Positions 1-12,873 of a DNA stretch of 64,000 nucleotides are shown here, piece after piece. Source of the stretch: Cyclospora cayetanensis. Its lineage: Eukaryota > Apicomplexa > Conoidasida > Eucoccidiorida > Eimeriidae. The translations under genes and the position numbers were made by a program. The DNA is taken from the NCBI RefSeq assembly GCF_002999335.1, contig NW_020312077.1, forward strand, positions 45,338 to 109,337. Reading direction: 5' to 3'. Under the pieces are notes generated by a model, which was not told the DNA's origin, made no database searches, and was given only the letters and a program-made list of their open reading frames with translations. How positions within the stretch are numbered: position 1 is the stretch's first letter; every line of letters begins with the position of its first letter.

Positions 1-975
1 ACCAAATAGCCAGCTGGAAATTATCTGTCATGCCTCATTCTTTAATCTTTCATGTTTCAGCTGATTTAGTTTTTTACTTAACTGGGGGGAAATAGCATGC
101 AACTATAGATATATCCACTGAGTAGCATCCTTCCCTCAGGATCATTGTAGCCAGGCAAGACCCACAGTAGCGCATGCCATACACAATCGTGCTTTTGCAC
201 TTGCCTCTAGGGGCTGAAGGCTCTGGTACCCTATGCACACGCAGGGCCGTGGTTATCTAGGCTACTAGTGACTGTGCACGCCATAACTTGCGGAGAAAGC
301 AGCTGGGTGAGAGATTTATTGTCAATGCGCTACATACCGCCGTGCACCACCGAGTTTTGGGCGGGGATCTTAAAGTTTTCTATGCACTGGAAGACCATGT
401 GCTGCGTCCCTGTAAACAAAGCTACTGTGCACAGCGATGCGTGCTCGCCAGGTCTTGAAACGAGGATGAAGGCATTTGCACACCTATTCCCTTTACATTA
501 ACTGGATGCACGCTGGAATCTACATGAGTGAGCAGCGCAGTCTCCCTGGAGGAAGGAGAGAAAGAAGCTGCCTTACACTGCGATCGTGTTGTAGCTACGA
601 GCTTTCTTGTGTAAACATGAGTGGAAACCTTCCGTTTGCGGCTTTGTCACTTAGCACGCTTTGGCACGAATAGGTGAACAGGTAATTTCCAAAACTATTA
701 TCGCAATGGTGTAATTAAAACCGGAGAAAGAGGAATTTTAATAATTTTCTAGAAAGCCCTCATTTTTGCACAACATAACAGTACAAATACATCAAAACTA
801 ACTGCCCGTTACGGTTCACAGGAGCTTTGGCATTGCACTTGGTAGCAGCGGAAGCCAGCGTAAATTGCTTGACGGTTTGTCAGGGCGCAGGTCGACTATA
901 ATATGAGCTTGCATCCCCATTTAGCTGCCGGGATTACCATCCAGTGTCGTTGACGTGTATCCTACTTGTACAGCT
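1..975. other. Gene-free stretch downstream of IFT144
   Basis: I see no open frame here with family resemblance, no splice-flanked exon and no retroelement motif. The short open frames present (under 80 codons) have no protein-like composition. It probably holds the 3' flank of the minus-strand IFT144 gene. Confidence 0.4.
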
Positions 976-1846
976 TCAGTTGGATAAGCCACCGCACCCA
1001 CAGGTCTCATGTACAGGGCGCTCTGTGCTACTTCCTTCAGTGGCTTGAGCAACCAGTCTGCCTCTGACAGGGGCTTCTGACACGCCAGACAACAGCGGAA
1101 CTCGCTTAGCTTGCTTTTGCAGCTCGCCTGCAGCGAAAGGCAGCTGCAAATATCTTAATAAATCTACACTCGGCTTTCCTCTTTCATGCTCTGTAATTGT
1201 GGTCGTGCCTAATTTGCATTTGAGGGGAAGCCAAACTTTGAACCTCATCTGTTTTTCTAGATTGCTAAAAAGCTATTCGTCAGTGCTTTGTAACTTACGT
1301 TCATTGGGAATAGGCAGAATGGGCAAGCAGCACAGCGGTCCCTCAAACATAATCCCGAGGCGGCACACAACGGCAATGCATGCTGAAAGCACCTCGCATA
1401 ATTTGAGGACGAAAACCTTTTCAGAGGTACGCTCCGGGTAAGCCAAAATCCCTTCCTTATCGTTAGAACAAATGTAAATGGCAAGTGTCTGTAAGTATGC
1501 CAGCTGATAATGCCACAAAGGTTCGCGAATTTCGAATTAGGTTCAGCCCGTGCACGACACAGTGTTGACGGCACCAAATCGTACCTTGCAAGATGCGCAT
1601 TGCACCGCATCTTCTTCAACATCCACGGAGCAATTAAAGCACGGTATACAGCATATTTTGGTGACATCTGGCTGCTTTAATCTAAGGATGCGTTCGATCG
1701 CCTTCCGATGCTGAACTGGTACTTGGGTCTTCCGCTCCGGGCAAAGTAGCGATGCTCCAGCCACCGAAGCAGCGGAAGCTGGAAAACCTGCAGCTGCGCC
1801 AGTGAGCAGCGTCGATGTCAAGATCGAGGCTGAATGCGACTCAAAG
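976..1846 (-). CDS. IFT144: IFT144 C-terminal exons with zinc-ribbon-like cysteines
   Basis: Three exons are proposed: 1846-1585, 1382-1299 and 1248-976. Exon 1 ends in a cysteine pair (CASC) directly before a phase-0 donor at 1584. Exon 2, also phase 0, carries LCAASGLCLRDRCAACPFC, which matches the IATGRH and CPHC region of animal WDR19. The pairs probably form a zinc-binding knuckle. The donor at 1298 (GTAAGT) is strong. The proposed last intron would be only 50 bp, and its acceptor at 1249 has a weak pyrimidine tract. The last exon (90 codons, stop at 976) has no clear similarity, so the true C-terminus could differ. Confidence 0.65.
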
Positions 1847-4800
1847 CTGCCAAGCGAAGCACATCGCATGCACAATGTGAAGGCCATGTGCCACAGCCGT
1901 TCACCTACAGATGGCAGCACCAAGAAGACGGTGACTCTTCATTACATAGGCAGCAGGCCTGATAACATACGATACCACTCTTCGATTTGTTCGTCTAGCT
2001 GAAAATGTGCAGTGTCATTTGTGCATCATTGCCCGATGGGCTACACAAGAGACCGAAAGTAGCGCCATCCTACAGTGCGGAGTTTTGTGATATGAGTGAT
2101 ACCATGCAATAGATTCAAAACATGTGACGATTGCAATAATCCGTCTCGTCATACGATAAATTGCTGAATACTGGCAAGCACTCGGCACTTGATACATGGG
2201 CATCCAGCTCAAGTATAAAGAAGTATGAGAAGGCATCTTCAAAATGGCTACTGGGTTGGAAGGCCTAAGCGATGCAGCTTCCACGTTGTATCTTACTTTG
2301 AAATGTATGCCGATACTCTAATAAGCAGCAGCGCTGCGTTATACCGGTTATCTTCCTTGAGTAAGCGCGAAACGAGCAAGTATGAATGGATAAGGGCAAA
2401 TCGGTGCAGCACGAAGGCGTAAAGCCGCTGCTGGGTTTCCCGGTTTCCCCGTTGGTACTTGCACCCACTTCCTGATTTTGAGCTTCTAGGCGTCCCTTGG
2501 CGTGGTTTCCTAAGAGTATTCAATGCTTCTAGTAGCTGCGAATGAGCTCTTGTAAACAGTCCCTGCTGTTGGTGATGGAGAGCGAGGGTCAAGGCGCTTT
2601 GTGCCCTCTCAAAAGGTGTCCCTACAAGGCAGTCCAGCCTGAGCAACAGGATAAGATCAAAGGTGCTAGTGTCGTGGCACGTGAGAAGATTATTACTAGC
2701 AACTAAGTGACACTATGTGTGCTGCCGTAGGAATATCAATTCTTAACAGCGTAGGAATGGCAACCTAATGAGTAGCACATCGCCTTGCATGCTGTAAAAG
2801 CATTGAAGCTGACCGGTATAGCGACTCAAGCCGCTCAGCAGTGCTTCCGCGGTGGACTGCAAAACAACGCAGTAGGCATTAGGGGCTTCCGCAGTTCCAC
2901 AACAGTGCCAACCGCAAAAAAGAACCAGGGTTAGGGTAATGAAGCTCATTCTTCAGAATCAACTGACTAGAGAGCGCTTCTTTGAGCCGAGCTGCCAGTT
3001 GACAATCGCGAGTTGAAGCGACAAGGTCTAGTGCCTGTGGCCAGCACTTCTGCCCAGCCTGAGCGGTGTATATATCACAGTGCTGATCACCTGGCTCTCT
3101 CTGAGAACTGCTACTGCCGACACCAATAGCATTTACTGAAATATGTATGCCGGTGGGTGACTGAACACATGCGCTAAGCTACGTGCCTGAATGTATAGCT
3201 CAAGGGCTTCCGTTGGACATCCTGCCAATGCCTTGTGCCGGGCCGCTAGGCCAAACATGAGTTGACTTTCCAGCAGAAAAGAAACCCGTGAGTGCAGTTC
3301 CGCGGAGCCAGTGTCCTGTAAGGCCTATAGTAGAAAGCAAAAGTCTCAACTTTATTTACGCTGGGCTATAACCAAGGGAACATTTGAATCATATGGCAGG
3401 TAACACTACATGCTTTCACTTGTGCACGCTCATTTTCCGCCCCCTATCCCAAAAGCAAACTAGTCTCCCGCAGTGCACACTCAATAAAAGCCATGCTAAT
3501 CCTGTCGCGAGCAATTCGATCAATGCGGGTCAGGTGCTGTTAGAGTGTAACATACGTCTGCCAACACCGAAAGCTGCTGACTTTCTACGGCAAGTGTGAT
3601 GGCTGCTTCTGCCTTTTCGCCAATACAGAGCATTTCCACTGCTCCTTGAAAGTCGCTGTTTGCCCTACAAAATGTACAAATAAGAAAAAGACTTAAATGT
3701 GAAAGCAATTCAAATAGGCATGCTTCTTATCGTGTTTACCTGCCACACCTAAAAAGATCAAGCAGCAGTTGAGGTAGCGGTGTCTGCTGCCTCCTGTGTA
3801 CGCCGTGCTGTGGTTTGTATGCTAAGTTAGTATGCCTACAACAATAATTATGCGTATGCGTGGGAAGTATTTGTACCGGCAGGCATCAGCGAGAAGCTCT
3901 GCTGCTTGGGCATCACGAACTTGTCGGACAAGCGCTTTTGCTTCCTCCCAGCGGCCAAGACGGAGGGCCTGATAGCATTTGCTCTAGATATATGAGCGAC
4001 TACAAATGTGTAAAGCCACCATTGAGGCTTCCAGGAGTCACACATCTGCTTATGAACCAGCCATGCGATAACAATGTAGGATGAATTGCCTGAGTATTCA
4101 TGAAGAACGAGGAATCACTGACGTAGCGCAGTTTCACTGATTAGTGTGCTTCAGTACTATTCTTACCAGTATCCGCACCACACTTGGAAAGTTTCCTGCC
4201 CTTCCAAATGCACGTAGTGCTTCAAGAGGTTGCCGCTGCTCCCGTGCACGTGCGTATGACTCTAGGAGATACGTGGATGGGGCAATCGTTTGCAATAGGG
4301 GAATAAGTTGGCCAAACTCTCCCAGCTTCAGAGACACCCCAACGAAGGCATCCAAGATTAGAGTTAGATCAAAGCTGATAGAGAATTAAGGCTTCTTCAC
4401 TCAATACTAGTGCTTCTCATTATCAGGCCTACTGCTACAGCGGCAAAAATTTTTGCTATCGGTCATCTTATGCTTTACTGGGTCAGGGTTTAGTGACTGT
4501 GCTGATGTATTGTGCACTGGGTAACCACGAAACTTTGGCGCTTCTCTGGTGTGGGCCAAAGTTTGTACCTCGATGTATATCAAAGCGGCCCGTTCAAAGT
4601 CACCTGCTCTACTGAACAGAACAGCTGCGTGTCGGTGCTGCTGAATGCTCAAGAGGACTTCTGCACATTCTCGATAAACAAGCGGATTGTTGAGGTCCTT
4701 GGCGAGCTGCAAGCCTTTTTGAAGCTCTCCGGCTTTTAAAGCACATCGCACCTTGCCGTAAAGACACTCAAACATTTGATGATGTATTTGCTCGGCCAAT

Positions 4801-7800
4801 TTTAATGGCTCGCTCGAGCCACCTTGCTGCGAAGCCTTTACAAACATGGAGGAATCGGCTTGCATCACGGCTCGTGGACTGGTGTCTTCACGTTCCATGC
4901 TACACTGGCACCTTGACTCTTCGGCCTTTATCTGGAGAGCGATGCCATCTACTGCGGCCGTGAAAGCGGCAAGGGCCGCAGTGTACTGGCCGTCCCTCTC
5001 GCACTTCATTGCATGCCGCTGCAGTAGCTGTGGCACGGTCATGGTGCTGAATCGCTAGTACACACACATTGCCTCAAGTTCAGGAAGCCCAATTCATGTC
5101 AGACTAAAGTCACAATGAATTTTATTTTATGTAGAAGTGTAGCTGCAGCCAACTGCATAAGTCTAATCATTGTCGCAGGCTTCTGAAGAATGCTAGGTTA
5201 CGAATATGTTGGCCGTGACGCACCTTTGCTAGCTCAGCAGCTATATTCCACACTCCCGCATGAGCAGCCAAATCCAATGCCTCTTTCGGGTCAGAGCTCA
5301 CAAGCAGCAGTTGGACTGCTTCGCGCCAGTTCTGATGAAATGCTGTGTACAATGTGCGCAAAACGCCCGGCGCATTATCGACACTAGTAAACTTATTAAC
5401 AGAGCAACTCAGAATGAATTTGCTTTCGTGAATCGACAAATAGAGTCCCGTACTTTCATTTTCCCGGCTTTACGCGACTAGTTGTGCAACACGGCCTCAC
5501 ACACCTCTCACATGTGCTCTTAAAGTTACCACCTCATCCATGCCTTCAAACGTTGAAATCCATGCTACTATGTCGTATCGCTTGGCGGAAGCAAAAGCAC
5601 GTAAGGCAACACCCATGATCATCGCATCGAGTGCCCTCCATCCAACAGCTTCAAAGCAATCACGTGCTGATTCTGCATAACAGAAATAAGGCACTCGGAG
5701 TAGCTAGCGAATCACTGCCGAAAGTGAATTCTAAATAATCTGTTAGACTAAACTTGGAAGTGCGACAGCACATACTTTAGGTACGACCAAGCACTTTGAT
5801 TCATTGGTGTATGCAAGGACGAGCACACAAAATGGAATTGCGTGCACTTGAACCAACTTCCTCTAGGCTGCCTGTACCTATGTGCGTGCTCAAGCCACTA
5901 AACAAACAAACAACATTAGCCAGAGGCACAATCTACATGCCGTACTCGAATAGGAATCTGAAGGAACTGTACCAAACAGGTCTTCTAAGAGCTGTAGAGC
6001 GTCCTCTTCTCGCCCCATTGCGAGAAGCTGCATAAGACAGCGGATTGTAAAGCTGTTGGGCTCTGAAGGGTTATTCATCGTCAAGCGGTCTGCATTAAAG
6101 GCTGACAGAAGCTTCAAAATACCGTTGCCAATCACATGAGAAAGCACCCTAACCCTACTTTCTATGCAAATGGTTCGTTCCACTGTAGTTTACGCATCTG
6201 CCAGAAGTGTACACCGTACCTCTGCATGCTGCGTGCAGGCACGTGAAGCAGGGCATCAGGGAAGACTTTAGGATGCCGTATGCATTTATACTCGACAGAA
6301 TGCCTGAAGCAACCGCCAGCTAAAACGGGAAAGGAGGAATATGTATATTTCTAGATACCTCCTAAGGAAAACACAGCGAAGCACAAGTCATTTAAATATA
6401 GAGGCGGTACACACCGGAGTCATTCCACAAAGCACTGCCATAGACTGCAGGACTTTAGCGACAGCTGGTGGATATGCCACTAGAGTATGATGGTTGTCAG
6501 AGCAACAGTTCTGTGCGTCGGTCAAAGCAGAAGGCTTGATCGTTGAGCACGGCTTACCGGCACCACCTGAGCACAGCTTTTGCAATTAATGGTTGCAAAA
6601 GTAAGACCGTAAAGAATTGCATTACACGTAGGTGCGTTAAAATAAATTTTTAAAGCAACGGCTGCTTACCATCCGCAAGGGCAACAGGCAAGCATGACTT
6701 TTCCAGGTTGTAATAGCACAGTCCAACTTCAACTGCGCGATTTCTTTGGAGCTCTAATACCGGTAGCTTCAAGTTTCAAAATCCACAAAACAACCGTGTG
6801 CGGCTGTTTTATCCAAGTCCGACGCAAAACAACAGTTTTTGCGTGTACGTTGCGGAAACCATGCAACAAAGTAAACGCCTGCGATGTGCTATCACTAGCT
6901 AAAAATCTAACATTGACATAGCAAATGGTGATCTTTGCTGAAAAACTAAGACTGAGAGGATAAGAAAAAGATCATTGCGACTGACCTTGCAAACAGACAC
7001 TTTTAATGCGGAATTACCTCGTTTACTTAGCACAGCGAGTGACAACCAAAGATAAGACTTCTCTTCAGTACATGAATACCTGTGTAAAGTGCTCTTCGGA
7101 AGAAGCCTCCGTTGCAGAGCAGATGAAAGGGAGGGCTTGGCGCCCCGAAGTGATGACAAGGAGAAGCCCACTACAGTTGGTATCCCAGAGAAGGTCAGCC
7201 GGTTGTCCCATACTAGCCAGATCAAGGCTGCATCAGATACAAAAACGTGTGCAGAGCAATTGGGGGTACTTTTGAGGTGTCTGTCATACAGTCAATTGTG
7301 TTATCCTTCCATATTTGAGATTATCTAAAGCCTGCAGACTACAATGTACTGCTACTTGCCGGTGGTAAACTGATGTGTCCAGGCAGTAGATAAAGGCATG
7401 TTCATTGCGGTCGATGAACGCCAGCCGATTCGCATCACTACTGGCCTTTAAAAGTGCAATAGGAACGTGGTGATTAAATCCATCAAAGGGCAGGCAGGTG
7501 TCCATCACACAGAAACAAACGTGACCAGCATCATCTGTCAATGCACACCACCAAACAGAAACAGCAAGAGCAGCGACAGGACCTTGCAGAACAGCCAGTG
7601 CCGCCCTTTTTGCTTCGTTTGACTTCAAGGATGCATCTGTGCAATAAAATGGTCTCATTATACTGCCGTCCGCTTCCTCCTCGCAAAGCGGTAGCACCAG
7701 TGCCTGCAACTCAAAACGATACACTAGTGAGTACACATTCACCATCGGAGAGAGTATTTAAAAATGAAGGCGGATACACCTCACAAATTTGCAGACAAAA

Positions 7801-10580
7801 CAAGTAAGTGATGCTGACAAGAAGCCCTAAGCTCTTCCATACCTTTCCTTGAGCAACCAGCACTGCATATTCGGTTCCGAAGCCCAACAGCTCTACCGGA
7901 GAGCTTAGCGTAAAGGTTCGAAGTAAAGTAACGCCTTCCTGTTACGTTGACAAATAGCAATGTCTACAAAGCCGCGCTGATGCTCATCTATTGGATTGCC
8001 TTCTTCTGGCAATGTGACAGCAAAAAACGGCCATAGTCAGGAAAGCTGCAATGAACACTGTTTGCTACATGTTTGGTAGCTACCTGAGGTACTCGCTTGT
8101 ACAAGGTTACGTCGCTGCCCCATGTTGTTGCACAATGCATTGGACCCAGAAATATCCGGTCGGGCTCATTTGGAAGATTCAGCAGCGATTTCACTCCATT
8201 GCTTTCTGCGGAAGGCAAAGACCAACACAGCTCACCAGTAGCGCATTCCAATCATGCTGCTAAAAATTCGACAGCCAACGTTCGCCAGCAACTCTCTGTA
8301 ACCAATGATCAGACCACACTCTACGCACTGGCACGTTTGTGGGTCACCAGATGTAGTCTTACCATGCAGAGTAAGGACATTCAGGGTGAGGCTCATGAGG
8401 ACCGCTGCACCGAAGGTAGCGATGCGCAAGCGCTTCGGCCAAGCAAACGTCACAACAGACCCTGAAAGCAGGCGCGCGGAGCTGTAACCCTTTGCTAAAT
8501 GAGCTGACATAAGAGTTCATTGTGCATATGAGGGCGACAGCAACTTGGCTCCCATCGTCGACTGATTCAACGCGTAGGTTCTCACCATCGCGTGAGGCAA
8601 CCGCGAGGAACTCATCCCCCGGACTCCATGCTAAAGCTACAATGTTTTCTACTTTAGGCGTAGGGCGCAGAGTAACGATCCGTTCACTTGCTGTTGAGAC
8701 CAGAGGGAACGTCATAAGGGCTATGCACCCTCCGCCTGTAATCCATGATAATGCATAAAACCTGCAAGACTAATAGAATATATATAGTCAACGCGAGGCG
8801 CACAGGGACTAAGCATGTTGAGGCACTTTGGAATCCGAGCCAACAAGCGGTGCCTTTGCTCACATGCCACCGCTAGAGTGCCTCCACATGGAGAGAGTGC
8901 GATTCCCTCAACAATGCCGGGAGGTAGGCTTGCGGAATATTTCAATGCCTCCACCTTTTGTGTTGTCCAGTTTGCTTGGAGCAGCCTCACATTTCCGCCC
9001 CTCGAGAAAACGGCTAGCATGTCGCTGGCTAGCCATATCAAATCGCAGGCTTCTAGTGCAGCGCAGGGGATCTCTACGTTGAACATTAGAATACGCCAGC
9101 ACAAACAAGCGTGGCTAGATATGTAGGGTCGCTTTGAGGGCTTCAACTAAGTGTGTACTGCTGTAGGCAAGGTATGTGGTGTGCTTCGGGAAAGCCCTCA
9201 TACCATACCTAAATATTCTCTGCCGTTCCTCGGCTGCAGCAATAGTAATTTATCCTCCGCCGTAGCGAGCGCGACCTGGTGCCACCCCACCGCCATCGAA
9301 CGAGCCTCTACATTGAGCAAAACTTGCTTCATCGGGATCCCTACGCCAACACAGCATAGAGGAAGTGTGCCACTGTACCAAGCTTCTTGGTGGTAAAGAG
9401 TGTAAAACGGATTCAACGTTGCTTAGTATCGGTGAAAGTGTGGAATAATGAGACTAAATGCGTGCGCATCTATGTACTTGTGTGGTATTTGCTGTCTGAT
9501 AAAAGCGTGGACTTTTCATGCAGATATTTTCTGACGAATAAAAATCAAGCAAGCCTCGGAAGGTTGGCGGCAGGGAATTGTCAGCTGTCCCACCGCTGCG
9601 ATCGAGTACAACTGCTGTTCTGTCGTCGCTGGTGGAGATCAGCCATTGTTCATCGACCCATGCAATGCGCCGGACAGGTTTAAGGAACATATTAATCACA
9701 GCTTCTTTGCGATGGGTACATGACTTGGAATCATGTATTATAACGCCACCTTTTGCAGTTCCCATTGCAAGGATATGCCGTCGTGGTCCCCATGCAAAGC
9801 TTGTCACATCCTTATGTGGGACTTCAATAGTTGGCTCTGTATTACTTTCGTGCTGCCAAACCCACACTCCTGCATTTATCGCAGCGGGAGGCCCAGTTAG
9901 ACCTGGTTTCGCTCTAGTAGGGGCTATGCGGGCAGGGACGATGCAACAAGCTTTGTTCAGTGCCATGAATTTCTCGCAAATTAACGATTTCTACGTTACC
10001 GAACTGCCTTTAGCGCTGCTGAGCGGCATTGTGAGTGGCGTAATGCCTCACTTTGTACAGACTCGGATTCACAAAGCAGGGCCAAATAGTTTCCACAGTA
10101 GCTCCACTCGAAATGAATCAGCGCTGCTGCCCTAGGGAGAGATAAACTCGCTACCTGCATTTACCAGCAGGATGCAAACAAGGGGGCATAATATTACAGT
10201 AAGAGTCCAGGCAGGCATGATGGTTACTGCCAGTAGCTTGCGAATGAGGCGACTGGCGTGGGGTGGCAAAGCTTTGCTGTAAACATATAGCTAGTGAACA
10301 ATTGCACAGGACATGTTGCACGCATAAAACCGCTAGGTCTCTTATTATAATGTGACCATAGTACAAGACGTATGTTTTCGGTATGTAAAATCTATTTAAA
10401 ATGACTTCTGCTTGCCGTTTTGCCTGTTTCGCAGATCACGGTAACAAAATTGCTTCCTGCCCAACCAAGCGCAAACCGTTGAGGAACATCTGGTGGCGAA
10501 TCTGGTGAGAGAGGCCGCCACGACACTACCCCCACTGTCGCCAGTGGAGGTTGGGCCTGGAACTTCGACGCCTTCCACAT
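976..10580 (-). CDS. IFT144: Intraflagellar transport protein IFT144 (WDR19), many exons
   Basis: IFT144 is a core subunit of the IFT-A complex (with IFT140, IFT122, IFT121, IFT139, IFT43), which drives retrograde transport in flagella; in coccidia only the male gamete has flagella. Translated exon pieces on the minus strand line up in order with the whole animal WDR19 protein: N-terminal WD40 propellers (about 10580-7284), a long TPR-like helical solenoid (about 6180-2297), then a C-terminal pair of CxxC elements (1585-1382). Best pieces are ALIHSYLLVSRLL plus LLLIRVSAYIS (about 2300-2410), SASILTSTLL (about 1800-1840) and NRLAFIDRNEHAFIYCLD (about 7390-7450). Start: ATG at 10580, giving MWKASKFQAQ, the right distance ahead of the first propeller strand. 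Several 3' junctions are phase-consistent: exons 2297 to 1846, 1585 to 1382 and 1299 to 1248. The final exon (1248-976) is tentative. Other boundaries are approximate. WDR35 and IFT140 fit less well. Confidence 0.88.
2297..6183 (-). CDS. IFT144: IFT144 exons encoding the TPR-like solenoid
   Basis: Helical-hairpin pieces in order: 6130-5960 (CLMQLLAMGREEDALQLLED); 5690-5500 (SARDCFEAVGWRALDAM and WISTFEGMDE); 5380-5170 (WREAVQLLLVSSDPKEALDL); 5042-4550 (HAMKCERDGQYTAALAAF and ECAEVLLSIQQHRHAAVLF); 4355-4170 (LLESYARAREQ and EALRAFGRAGNFPSVVRILV); about 3990-3870 (YQALRLGRWEEAKALVRQ); 3670-3540 (FQGAVEMLCIGEKAEAAITL); about 3330-3160 (HKALAGCPTEALELYIQA); about 3050-2930; 2638-2297. Each piece aligns with successive WDR19 segments, so the order is unbroken. 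These helices bind other IFT-A subunits in the known complex. The donor after ISK at 2297 joins 1846 to restore a codon and gives a FESH tetrapeptide matching FPSH in animals. Confidence 0.82.
7284..10580 (-). CDS. IFT144: IFT144 exons encoding the WD40 propellers
   Basis: Exon pieces in transcription order: 10580 to about 10410 (first blade, GWAGSNFVTVICETGK); about 10140-10070 (FEWSYCGNYLALLCES); about 9930-9560 (VWVWQHES then a full blade with HKDVTSFAWGPRRHILAMG and IAWVDEQWLISTSDD); about 9330-9200 (HQVALATAEDKLLLL); about 9100-8770 (WLASDMLAVFSRGGNVRLL); about 8700-8530 (VALAWSPGDEFLAVASRDG); about 8470-8380; about 8240-8050 (IFLGPMHCATTWGSDVTLYK); about 7930-7850 (LLGFGTEYAVLV); about 7745-7380. 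Blade spacing and order follow human WDR19. The propellers form the membrane-side face of IFT-A. Introns are roughly 80-300 bp. The join between the 9560 and 9330 pieces has no clear GT donor that I could fix. Confidence 0.8.
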
Positions 10581-12289
10581 GTGGGGCCCAACCACTTCCA
10601 ACTTTAGGGACTAAGCAAAACAGTATGAGGAAGCACCGTTCAGAGAGGTTGTCTACAGCACACCCGAATCCGGTGTTCCTAGCCGCGACTCTTGCATGTA
10701 TTCATTTTAGTTTGTAGCGAGTTCAAAGCTGGTATGATAAGTGCTCATCAGGTCAGTTGCTCTGCTTGAGGTGTTGCAGACTCCGATGGCCGCAGCTGAG
10801 TTTCTGAGGGTCCAGTTGTCTAGCTTCTTCGAAAACGGCTGTGTTCACCATCATACAGGGCAAATTTATTTAATTGTGGGATGGGCTTGAGCAAAAACCG
10901 ACTTCTATTGCGTGTTGAAAGGAAGGTTAAGCCGAAACTGAAACGACACTCTAGTTCAATATTAAAGGTTTCAGGGCAGAGTAACGTGACGAAAAGGGAG
11001 ATCATCAAACTATATCCTTTCCAGACGATTCTCGATCATCCACTAAAAAGAGTGCGTAAAATTAATGCAGTCATAAAATTATCAAGTCATATGTACGTCG
11101 TACCCTTCCATGACTAACCACTGGACAGTATCGGCCAACCCGACATATAGGTGTGGAAACCAAGGTATCTACAGTATCTAACTCGTAGATGCCTCGCACA
11201 CTACACACTTCCAGATTGGATAACAAAACAAGCATCGTGGTACTGCTACATTAAGCACATTGGACTCAATCCATTCCCTCGGGAGGTCACAACTAAGTAG
11301 CGCCAGGCCCTCTTGCTAGACCGCATGGATAATACTGAAGATTCATCGAGGAATAATGCGGAAGGTGAGCGCCTAGGTGGCACTATCCGCACACAAAATA
11401 GAACACAAGCGGGGATCAGCTTAGGCACAGCACTCAAACGAAACATGCATTATCTTCATCCTCCTGACGAAATTGTGCAGCTAGTGTAAGTGCGATTCAG
11501 TAGAAATATATCCGTTTGATCGTTAAACTGAATACTTCGTATGGGCACCCAACGATCAGCCCCTCAAATAACGCATGCAAGCATCGAACGGGCAGCCCCA
11601 TGGTTTGCTTGGGCTCAGCCAAATTGAACTCGGATTTACGTGGTAGAGATCATAGGTGCTAGTCTAATATACTTTCATGTGTAGCATCCATCAAAATCCT
11701 CTAAAATTCTTACTAGAACCAGCGCGTACAGGCGAGACTTGCCTTTCACGGCCAGCCATCCGTAGGTGAGGGAACCGGAAGCGAGATGCGTACATGGGAA
11801 ACCAAGTGAGCAACAGCATCATGACGTTGGGTACATACAACGCTTAGCGACAAAGGTATGTGGAAAAGTCTCATGCAGCCCTTGACAATAGCTCTACGTG
11901 CACAGAACTGGAAGCTCATCTGCCTTCCTAGTGGAGCCAGCTACAAGTTTGCTTGCTGCCACCAACAATGACGCCGCACACTTTGGTCCAACCCATCTGT
12001 AACCAATTTGTTCACAGGGAGACTGCGAGTTTCTCATATCTTGCTTGTAGTCCCTACTATATTCTTCCAGCGGCGGACTCATAGTCGTCCCAGGTACATT
12101 TCTTGTCTCCTACAGAAACATGCTGGAGAAGGTAATATTACGGGTTGCGAGGCTACTGGGCCTCTGAATCTGGCCCCCATTTATACCAGCACTCGATATA
12201 ACGCTCAAGTACCCGGGGTTAAAGCCCCATATTTGGGTCCTGCGGCCATACAAAATGGCTACTTCACAGGATAGATGCACACATGGGAG
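10581..12289. other. 5' flank of IFT144, no gene recognised
   Basis: This stretch should contain the IFT144 promoter, but apicomplexan promoters lack a readable consensus and none is called. Open frames on both strands (for example 10820-11008 and 11246-11446, both minus) show no family resemblance. The part nearest 12290 may be the decayed continuation of the RT fragment described next. Confidence 0.35.
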
Positions 12290-12560
12290 GTTCTGGCCGG
12301 GCTAACTGAAAAATATGTCTTTCTCAGAAGTAAGAATTAGAGCTGCTTCGAGCATTCGTTTCACGGTTTCCGCAGACAAAAGTACTTTGGCGCCGGGGTG
12401 CTCGTATTCGATTATTTTGAAGGAGGGCTTCGGTGGGAGACACAAGCTGCTTTCGTGTCAAAAACTGCAGCGCGTATATATCGAAGAGCAGATAGAGAGA
12501 TGAGTTCACTGTGGTTTTCCAGTCCGTGCAGTTGGTGTCAAAGCTTGCCTTCATGATGTA
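12290..12560 (-). mobile_element. Ty3/gypsy RT fragment (thumb region), degenerate
   Basis: On the minus strand, about 12420-12305, the reading LEAALILTSEKDIF fits the RT thumb pattern in which a helix is followed by L-x-L-x-x-x-K-C-x-F; the cysteine has become Asp. Just upstream a different frame gives LYLLFDIYALQF, a possible remnant of the YLDDILIF active-site strand. The frames disagree, so at least one frameshift is present. No flanking LTR was found. It sits between two host genes. This is a partial relic, supported by one short motif and its spacing. Confidence 0.4.
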
Positions 12561-12873
12561 CCAATATGGTTGATGAATTTGGACTTTACCGCAAGATCTA
12601 ATTTACCATACAGAAAGGCCATTTTTAGCGTTAAAGGGCATCCCCCGCAAACTTTCACCTCCTGCTATGACCATGCTCATGCATCCATGGAACGCCAAAT
12701 CTGCGTACAGGACTACTGAGAAAAAGCACCATTGTATTCCCCATACGTTATCAGCTGCGTAGTTCTGCATTCATGAAACACTAATCCTGTGCTTACTCAA
12801 GGAGGATATGTACAAAGGTCCATGAATACGGGAGAAGGGCAAGACTGCAACCATCATTATCAAAGACCACCCC

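Noticed and set aside
976..10580. WD40-TPR gene as IFT140, IFT122 or WDR35
   Set aside because: The solenoid pieces, the ILTST stretch and the C-terminal Cys pairs match WDR19/IFT144 in order; the others lack this combination.
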